DNA from: Anaspis maculata
Lineage: Eukaryota; Arthropoda; Insecta; Coleoptera; Scraptiidae
Length of the DNA: 64,000 nucleotides
Direction: 5' to 3'
Assembly (NCBI GenBank): GCA_949128115.1
Contig: OX421968.1
Location: 4,154,001-4,218,000, forward strand
In this document: positions 55,966-64,000 of the stretch, piece after piece
Layout: every line of letters begins with the position of its first letter
Position numbering within the stretch: the first letter of the stretch is position 1
Translations under genes and position numbers: made by a program
Notes under the pieces: generated by a model
What the model was told of the DNA's origin: nothing
Seen by the model: the letters and a program-made list of their open reading frames with translations, nothing else
Database searches by the model: none

Positions 55966-56278
55966 AATCGATCGTATAATAGCCTCTATGTGCACAGATG
56001 GAGTAATCCACCGGTCAGTTTTCTTGCGAAGCCATTATTAAAATGAAACAGACGGACAAAAATGATCAGCTTTACTAAAGCAGTTACTGATGATAGTATC
56101 ATAATTTATAGCTATGTTTCGTTTGATGACCGCTGTCTCATTTTACGGCGGCAGCAAGTCATTCGATGAGTCAGTCATGCCATTCGAGTCGAACTCAATT
56201 CCGTCCAAATACGCCACACTAGAATGAAAAATAACAATGCCATACGCAATAATTAAATTACTTATACCTGGTGCAGAC
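55966..56278. other. Unassigned spacer
   Basis: No gene or repeat is recognised. Confidence 0.4.
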
Positions 56279-56499
56279 AACGGTCATTCCACGACATTAA
56301 ACTCTCATTGAAGTAATTCGTCACATCGACGAGAGTCGGAACATCAAGTAAATAATATTTTATAAATACTAACCAAATGGTATTAGTAGTATTTATAAAA
56401 TAGTAATAGTATTTATAAAATATTATTTACTTGATGTTCCGACTCTCGTCGATGTGACGACTTTCTTCAATGAGAGTTTAATGTCGTGGAATGACCGTT
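56279..56499. mobile_element. Near-perfect hairpin MITE (foldback), 221 bp
   Basis: Two arms of about 100 bp are inverted copies with very few mismatches (for example AACGGTCATTCCACGACATT at 56279 against AATGTCGTGGAATGACCGTT ending at 56499). About 20 bases separate the arms. It is flanked on the right by an AT microsatellite-like stretch. The arms' similarity means recent origin or conversion. No TSD was identified with confidence. Confidence 0.85.
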
Positions 56500-58261
56500 G
56501 ATATATATATACCAAACATCAGGTATATGGTATATATGGTAGGTATATATGGCACTCGATAATAATCTTTCCGTTTACCGTCGTCGTCAGTTAAAGATAA
56601 CTCAACTGCTTTTCACTCACCTTTTGAAGTGTTCTTTGACAGGAGTAAGAAGTTTTTCATGTGGGATCGCGGGACAAACGAACCATCTTCTAAACTGCTT
56701 GAAAATTCGAACTAAACAAAACATTTTCCCATATGTGCACTCACTTAATAATTGTGTGCCCGTGGTTCGATTAAAAATCAAATGGTATACCGCATTTATT
56801 GATTGAAGCAAGCCGTTTGGGTACAGTTGCTATTTAGACCTATATAAACGATGTGGCTCATAGTTCCTAAAGAAAAATTCATGCGGGAGCAGAATTTGAG
56901 AAGGGGGAAGGGAAAAATAGGGAAAAATCGTTTCAAGAATTTCTTGCACTTCACGTTTTTGAGTTCGATATAGAGCAATTTGTCTTCCTAAGCATGATGC
57001 AGTGTCCACATCACGATCTTGCTATCAAAGTCGAAAAATAAGCGCCGTAGGAAATAATGAGTCAAATTCAGACAGGTCCTGTGTAAGCTGTCTTTTCCAA
57101 CGTTTCAAAGCAGACAGTTTGTTGTAGAGGCTGAAAACATGGAATAGGATAGAAGGTTTATTTCTTATGTCTATACCACAGAGTTTCATTCCATTATGAT
57201 CAGTTTTCTGGAAAATATGCCATATTTCGTTTTCAGCACACACCACGTGCTCAGTGCAGTGACTGCAGTGGCGAGAAAAATGGTATTTAACCTGCGTCGG
57301 AAGGCATCAATGCTTTTTTTTTTGACAATTCCGAAACTCGACCCTATTCTGCATAAGTATACTCGTACTTAAACTTAGAACAGCGTAGAATCTTTTGGGA
57401 TTACAACCAATTCAATAATTTTCGATCAAGGTGTTGAAAAATCGATTAAAGTTGCATTGTGCAGGCGTATTGTGCAATGTTTATTAATAGCATATAATTT
57501 TCATAGAAGACGACTACTTCAAGTACTTTAAGTTACTTCAACCCCGTAATTCGAATCGTATTTCCCCTATCATAATCGTAGTCAGCGACTCAGAAACGTT
57601 GGAAAAGATGACGCAAGACCCTCTGTTGCTTTCTGTTTTTTTCAAAAATGGCGCTAATTACCATACTTACTTACTTTGATAGCTAGATCCTTACTTCTGG
57701 AACACCTGTATGTATATACATATACAGTTATATGTAAAATGTATATAGTAGTGATGTAAAATGTCTACCATAATCGCGGACAATTATGGGCAATCATGAA
57801 AATTGACAAATATGACAGAAATCGATTCTAGGGCCCAAGACGTTTTGAATAAGGGGTTACATGTTAGGTTTGATCCTTGGTTTTGGTTACTGTACAGTGT
57901 AAATGCGTAAGTTGCACCAAATTTAAATAAGTCCTTTCTCATTTCTCTTATCGTTGTATGTTGTATTGCGACACAAGACCCTTTTTTGACCATTTCCGCA
58001 AATATATTTGAGCAAAAACACTTGCGGCAAATCACGATGAAACAAAAATAATTGACTCAAAGACACATGATAAAAATTATTTGCGATTACATGGGAATAC
58101 CGCTATAGTTTGGAAGATGGATGTTTGGTTCATACCTCATGGATGGCGTAGTCGTTTTCGTACACTATTGAATAATTTCAAAATTGTCCGGACAAAAATC
58201 ATGTTGACCGATAATAATTGTCCGGGCATATTTGGACACTTAAATGTCTTACATCACTATA
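56500..58261. other. AT-rich DNA, nothing recognised
   Basis: Several short frames (56549, 56617, 57025, 57784) show no family signature. No repeat matches elsewhere in the window. Confidence 0.4.
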
Positions 58262-58821
58262 CAAAGTATTTCAGCTATGATAGCAAACAATTCAACATTG
58301 AGTAGATCTCGTCAAAATACGATGAAAACCTATCTACTATTTTGCAAAGTTCGGCCTAATGACAAAGATACAGCCGTTGAATGTTCATTTTTTTCGGATT
58401 TAATTTTTTTGACCTTGGAACATTTCGACAGAATCAGCCTAAATCCAGCATAAGCTGGTTTATCAAGATTATCTGTCAACCTGCCAAATTTTGCAGGAAT
58501 CCAATCACTAGCTTAGAAATTATGAGAGGTCTAAGTCAACTTTTCTTCTGATGCTTCTAAATTATTGACCTTCGTAACTCCTACGCCTCTGGCTGAATCC
58601 ATTCAAAATTTGGCGGGTCGGTAGATAGTTTCGAGAAACTAACCTATGGTAAATTTAGGTGAATTCCGTCGAAATGTTCCTGAGTTACAAATTTTTGAAA
58701 TCCGAAAGTTAACTTTGAAGGGCTATATCTTCGTCATTGGGCCGAACTTTGCAAAATGGTATATAGGTTTTCGTCAGATCTACCCACAGTTGAATTTTTC
58801 GCTATCATCGCTGAAACACCC
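58262..58821. mobile_element. TIR element with arms of about 190 bp, TA target
   Basis: The left arm (CAAAGTATTTCAGCTATGAT...) and the right arm (...ATCATCGCTGAAACACCC) are inverted copies with similarity for about 150-190 bp, including GAAAACCTAT and TTTGCAAAGTTCGGCC. TA lies at 58260-58261 and 58822-58823. It is related to the single arm at 53945. Confidence 0.75.
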
Positions 58822-58823
58822 TA

Positions 58824-59347
58824 CAGGCTGTCCCGAAAATACACCGACAACGATCTAGGGCAGCTTCCAAGCATTTTTGGACCCATATTCAATGAGCCCA
58901 ATATTTTTCCCTGAAAACTTCTCGTTTCTCAGAAAGAATAGTGGTTTATCAACTCAGAAATTCTAGAGAACCTATTTCTGCTGAGAAATCATGAGTTTTT
59001 TTTTTATTCTAATTTTTAGGCCTTTGAAAGTGGCAATTGCGAGATGTTTTCCAAAGACGATTCCATTATTCCATTTCCATTATCTACGCTCCTGAACTTT
59101 TTTCTCAACACGTTACTATTATTCGATAGAGACTTACTTCAGTTAACTTTGTTGAAAATTTTAACAACATCGGTTAAACGGTTCACAAAACTTATGTCAG
59201 AAAATCAGTTTTAAAAAGTCAACTTATTGAACTCCCTGTAACTTTTAAACGAAGGATTTTAGGACAACGAAGTTATATTTTTTCCTGGTCCATTTTTGAT
59301 GGGGAATCTCCCCTTGAAGTTTGTAACCGTAATTGCGAAACACCCTG
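58824..59347. mobile_element. Adjacent MITE sharing the same TA, 524 bp
   Basis: It starts CAGGCTGTCCCGAAAATAC directly after the TA that ends the previous element. It ends GTAATTGCGAAACACCCTG before TA at 59348-59349. The TIRs are short and imperfect (about 12-15 bases). It is non-coding. Confidence 0.6.
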
Positions 59348-59492
59348 TAAACATATTCATTGGTGACGGGGATACGTTTATTGCTTGCTTGTAGGTACAA
59401 CTTCTAACTGAAATTCAATTCAAAACAAGATTTCAAAATCTCACTTTCTTGCTTATTTCTAGTAATCTATAACAAATAATGGATTTGTTTGG

Positions 59493-59527
59493 TTAGGTCA
59501 GGTCAGGTCAGGTCAGGTCAGGTTTGG
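59493..59527. repeat. Interstitial telomere-like array: TTAGG then (TCAGG)5
   Basis: TTAGG at 59493-59497, five TCAGG units at 59498-59522, then TTTGG. TTAGG is the usual insect telomeric unit and TCAGG is the beetle variant. The array is far too short and isolated to be a functional telomere. Confidence 0.85.
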
Positions 59528-62500
59528 TCAAGTTACAAATTTTGCTAAAGAGCTAATTTTTTCACGCAGTAGCAAGAATAGTTGATTTTTCAGCAAAAGT
59601 GAACCGACATTCCAAAAAATCATCAATTGTGACTAAGAACAAAGAGAGTAAATTTCCAAGTGTTCAGTTCCATGCATTAGGGCTTTTACTTACATTTCAC
59701 GGCTTTTATGTGAGAATCCTCAAGCTTTGTTTATCTTCAATGTTTATATTGGTAGAACAGGTGGCTGTAGGGTTTAATCTGACGTTCACAACAGCTCTGA
59801 TTACAACGAATTTATAAACACACTGACTGAATACCAATACACCAAACACTGGGCTAGTTTATGTAATCAAATACGTAAGTGTTTAGTATCTAACCTAAAT
59901 AAAATTCAATTTCACTAAAACGTATTCTTTGATGCTGAAAAACAATTATTGTGTCCTTGATTGGTTTTCTCAACACCCTTCTTTTTACGGTAAAGTGCGG
60001 GCGATGTTTCTAGATGAAAAAGAAAGTAAGTAACCAAGTTTGCTCTCAGACCTTTTAGCGCAAAATAAATATTGGGCTTGCTTTTGCAGTACGTCAAACA
60101 TTTAGAAAACCCAAAATCTGACATGAGTCGACGCCTCCTCTAACTAACCGTTTTGACTTTTAATTGGTAGCAGCGGTAAAGAGCGCGCCTAGAATGCGTC
60201 AAAACAAACAAGGAGTTCTATTTTTTGTACCCGAGCAACCTCCTTAGCAAAAGGAATTTGCTTTGTTTCGGGGCCGTCGCGGGAGACATCGTATTTTAAG
60301 AACTTTTACTACGACTCGCGTAAATACTACGGGAGAGCACTGCAAATGCAAATATAGAGCGAAGTGGTCGCAGCGCAGGCTGAATTTGATTACGTTTAGG
60401 CCATTCTAAATTTTGTACGTACTCTTGATAGTTTTGAAGTTTTTGCTTGGGTAGGTATCTTATTCATTTCCGAAAAAGCAGAGACTTCTTATAATATACC
60501 TACGACGGGTAGCACTGCCACTGATCTTTCTGTAGCCAGAGCATGTGAAACTTTTTTCCAGGCCCGAAAAGCACATGATGCATCGAATTCGTATGACCAC
60601 TCACAGTAATTCAGCTGATACACGAAATAATAAATTTGTTTTGTGTTGTCAAAAAAGTATGGAACTTTTCTCCCTAGATAAAAACCATTGCTGAAAAACC
60701 CGAAAAACAGATCGTTTGAAATTTTCCGGCCACAAGAGTATATACAGATAAGCCGTGTTTTAGAACAAATACATCATTGTGTTGATCAAACCGATATGTT
60801 GCTTGATGTTTGTGTTTATTCTAATAGGTTGATGTGGTGGTGCTCGATAATGTGAATGATGGCTTTAAAAAAAAAAAAGGTATGGACTGATGAAGTGATG
60901 CTCCGTGATGGACTGACTGATGGGCGGCCCACACGTGGATTTGTATGCGAACGCTATGGGCTGTTTGTTGGGCCGTGGTTGCATTGTTTTGGGTGGCGAT
61001 GGCGTGGGTTAAGGTCGCACTCGCACGTGGTGTCCATTAGGGTGTACGAGCCCGCGAAAGATGCTCGTTCGACTTATGCTGGTCATCGTCATTGCCAATT
61101 ACAATTTAAATATGAGCATGCGGGTATTGCCGTATTGTTGTTGGCGTAACTCGTGAAGTATGCAAATGGGGTTTACATCAGGGCTATGTCAGAACAGTGG
61201 TCAGCGCGACGTTCAGATATTAATACTTGTTCATTTGATTAATTACTGGGCACGCGAGCTGCCCGTTCAAAGAGGACAGATCTGTGTGACCGGCCAACCG
61301 GCGGCGGTTATACGGCCAACGGACACTTTAATGCCACGAGAGCTTTAAATGCAACCCCTATATGATGCTAAATGAATTCTAATAAATAGAATTCCGCTTA
61401 TCAGATTCATAAGCCTTTCCATGCCTGTAATCAAGTCGTAATTAATTGCAGTTACGGGATACACCGTGTACTTACACATACGAATATACGTAATGGGTGA
61501 GGGCGCGTCGCGGCGAGTGGTTGGCAGTGGCAGATATTGTATACGTGCATTGTGTTTACTGTATTAAATATTAAATTTACACGTGTTTTTTCTTGTAGAT
61601 AATGCTAGAAGTTTGCGTGATACGACGAGTTGGGAAATCAGATATCTGCAAATAACACTGGTATCTGTCAAATATAACCGTGCGTGGAAGACGAAATGAC
61701 CGATCGCCATGTATAGGGGATCGGGTGTCCTTGTTAAAGTGGCTGCGTACGGTACGAACTACACGAATACGACATCGGCATCATCGCGATGGCGATACCT
61801 GGTGGCGGTTCAATTTCCCCAATCATCGGAAAGTAATTTGATATAGGCGAACACATCAAAAATAATGATGCCTCCCGTCGTAAGGATTCCTTAATACCGG
61901 AGTAAACAAGTCACCCTGATCCCGTGGATGCATGGCATGAATCAGGAGTATCAGGACCGAGCGCTTTGTGCGTCGCTAATATCCGGCAAATTGACACAAA
62001 TATGTGGCGCGGTCGGTCGGTGGTTGTGGCCGTGCGGTCACTCGCCCACACAATGGCGGAAATGCGGAAAGGGGTGACCGTTCCGGATGACCATGACAAT
62101 CGCACTCTTGAGGGATGCTCTCTCCTTGCTCTCCTTTTGCTCTACTCACTCGCATAATTGTTTGTTTTCTCACGCTTCGACTGATACTCTAATTGATGTG
62201 CCGTGCCGTATGTATTAAAGAGCACTCGACTGCAACTACTTCCCGATCGCTCCTGATCCCTTCATTATGCTCTTTGTCCCGACCCAAAAACAGGGAATTC
62301 AACTAAAACATCAATTTGGCCTCTGTCTCCTCCCTTCGCCACACCGATATGATTTCTGCTAATAGGCACTCCGCATGCACTAGCTCCAGCGATCCATCGA
62401 AATGGCCATCCCAAATCCCAATCCCATCATCAGTCCCATCACTATCGCTTCGAAGTTCGAATCGAATAACGGTGCCTGCCACAAGCCACACAAACGCCAT

Positions 62501-63071
62501 GCACTATCACTTATAGTACCTACTACCTACCTGCTTACCCGTTTAGTACCCGCTACTCTAGCTCAGCGGGCGCGGGCATCGATTAGGTAAGGGTTAGGCA
62601 TCATTTTCCGAGTTTCGCGTGCGACCAGTCCACCGTAAACAAACACACATGGGCATTATTGGACGCGCTCTTCCGCACAAGACATGTGCGACAACTATTT
62701 TTAAAATTATTATCGTCCCGATATTAATCTTAATGCAGTTCAAATAAAATAGCTAGTTTCCGAAACGATGAGGTAATTTTGACACAACACGCACACTTAA
62801 AAGGCGTGACGATTATATTTGGTAATTTACATGCCGGCGTCACGAACACTGGTTGCTTGGCCCTTGGCCTGCCTATTCTCCGTCGTTCTCGCTTCGATTC
62901 CTATTGTACGTACGTATCATGTGTTCTGCACAGTACCTTCCCTTTACCATCGATTCAGTGTGTCACTCGATTTCTTCACATCTCAAAAACACAAATCGTA
63001 TTATAAGCTCACCCTATAAGCATCTATACATCAACAGGCACGTCTGTTGTGTCTTTTGAACCTAGAAAACG
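59528..63071. other. Long region without recognised repeats or genes
   Basis: About 3.5 kb of sequence that matches no other part of the window. 60.8-62.6 kb is higher in G+C and has many ATTA-containing words (CGTAATTAATTGCAG near 61438, GATTAATTAC near 61236). The open frames at 60856, 61924 and 62316 overlap frames on other strands and show no protein signature. It may be unique intergenic or regulatory DNA. Confidence 0.35.
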
Positions 63072-63073
63072 TA

Positions 63074-63592
63074 TGGTCCGAAAGTTTTTGGAAATTGTTC
63101 AAAGCTAATAACTTTTTCTGAATAGTCTTTATTTTTGAACTTGATATTGCAAAAATTAACATCATATATAACAATAGCAAATTAATATTCAACATAATTA
63201 TTGAAAATGGACCATTATCTTCGATGGATCTCAATTTTCTTCTGCCATGTTTCATAATTTTCTGGATCAATTTGTCAAATGCGAAATTCTCCAATGTTAT
63301 TGAAAAATGTGACGCCGTAATTGGTCTTCATTTGCAGCTTTCCATCCCTTGTCGTATACTATCCTGCTCAATACTTACCAAAAATCTTATATTGGTCGAG
63401 CTTGCGGTACATTGGGAGGCAGGAGCTCTGAGAAATTAATCCTGCTGTTGTCCAGAGAATGATCGAACATGGCAGAAGAAAACTGAAAATTGTTAAAGAT
63501 GATCCTAGTTTTTGCAATATCAAGTTACAAAATCAAAACTATCCAAAAAAAAGTTATTATCTTTTAAAAAAATTCCCGAAACTTTCGGACCA
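63074..63592. mobile_element. Mariner-type MITE with long inverted arms, 519 bp
   Basis: Ends TGGTCCGAAAGTTT...AAACTTTCGGACCA are flanked by TA (63072-63073, 63593-63594). The arms remain similar for about 230 bp, including AACTTGATATTGCAAAAA and a CATGGCAGAAGAAAA-like block near the middle. The frame at 63031-63294 is the arm read as protein and not a gene. Confidence 0.85.
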
Positions 63593-63594
63593 TA

Positions 63595-64000
63595 TACGTT
63601 AGTCAAGTTGCATAATATGTCTCTATGAGAATAATAAGTGTGCCAAGTGTGTCAAGTGTAACAAGTGTAGCTATTTCAGCTAATGCTTGGCCAGGGAGGT
63701 TGGTTGCACATTTCTAAATGGTATTTGGGATCCCAGCATGCATGTACGTTGATTAGGATTAGGACCGTAATCTATGAATTAGATAACGCAGGCAGCGAAC
63801 GTCGCATTCCTGTTTCATGTCAAACGTTAATTTGGCAAAACGACCGTGACAATGTTTGATAGAACTCATGACGGATGTGTGTGATGCATGTGTGTGATGC
63901 GGATGCCATGCGAAAATTAATTAATGCCACCAAATGCAACCAAATAAAGATCGCTTATAGTGTTGGGCGCCGGTAATTTTAATATTAAACGGCCTGCAAG
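63595..64000. other. Unassigned DNA to window end
   Basis: Contains a small AAGTGTRNCAAGTGT repeat near 63636-63668. No gene is recognised. Confidence 0.4.

Noticed and set aside
57700..57720. Right end of a TACAGGTGTTCC MITE (GGAACACCTGTA)
   Set aside because: Only the terminal word is present, and adjacent sequence does not match the element at 31945-32292.
60856..62590. Several 60-97-residue frames on both strands
   Set aside because: Mutually overlapping frames in GC-richer DNA, with no motif or splice evidence.
63031..63294. 87-residue frame ending RRKLRSI-type sequence
   Set aside because: It lies in the inverted arm of a MITE and is mirrored in the other arm; no transposase signature remains.

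Overview
The window looks like gene-poor, repeat-rich insect nuclear DNA. It is AT-rich, has no bacterial-style operons, and is packed with arthropod-type transposons: non-LTR retrotransposons (LINEs), Tc1/mariner, hAT and piggyBac-like relics, MITEs, a tRNA-derived SINE, Helitron-like elements and microsatellites. A short TCAGG array embedded in TTAGG-like sequence at 59.5 kb also suits an insect. The species cannot be fixed from the sequence. No host protein-coding gene is convincingly seen; the best hints are a possible 5' exon with a consensus splice donor near 19.6 kb (minus strand) and an unrecognised 167-residue ORF followed by AATAAA at 33.9-34.4 kb.

Layout. 0.5-5.7 kb: a fragment of a GTCC-microsatellite element, then a 5'-truncated I/Nimb-like LINE (endonuclease, reverse transcriptase (RT), RNase H) with a one-base frameshift. 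5.8-8.0 kb: a giant palindromic element with arms of about 1 kb and TA flanks. 9.6-9.9 kb: a repeat carrying (CA)n, whose relative at 55.0-55.3 kb carries (TACA)n instead. 11.9-16.0 kb: a second copy of the first LINE in opposite orientation, keeping ORF1 (CCHC gag) but missing its 3' end. 16.7-18.6 kb: a Tc1-type DD34E transposon with TIRs of about 345 bp and a broken transposase. 18.7-33.3 kb: MITEs, an RT fragment, a Helitron-like minisatellite element, a piggyBac transposase scrap, a hAT element with a perfect 8-bp TSD, nested TIR elements and a SINE. 34.4-36.4 kb: sequence without recognisable repeats.

36.7-52.2 kb is the richest part, a set of nested insertions. A complete two-ORF LINE with both frames open and a perfect 15-bp TSD sits inside a Helitron-like minisatellite element (36.7-43.4 kb). 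A separate, unusual RT element with a YLDD active site and a C-terminal zinc motif plus PD...D nuclease-like block (44.5-52.2 kb) is cut into three pieces by a CR1-group LINE and by another copy of the same Helitron-like element.

52.9-56.0 kb is a TTAA-flanked, piggyBac-like composite filled with smaller inverted-repeat elements. 56.3-59.3 kb holds a near-perfect hairpin MITE and two MITEs abutting at one TA. 59.5-63.0 kb is largely free of recognisable repeats, and a long-TIR mariner-type MITE lies at 63.1-63.6 kb. The nesting order gives a relative chronology. The intact LINE at 37.6-42.2 kb is among the youngest insertions and is the only element here whose reading frames all look functional.
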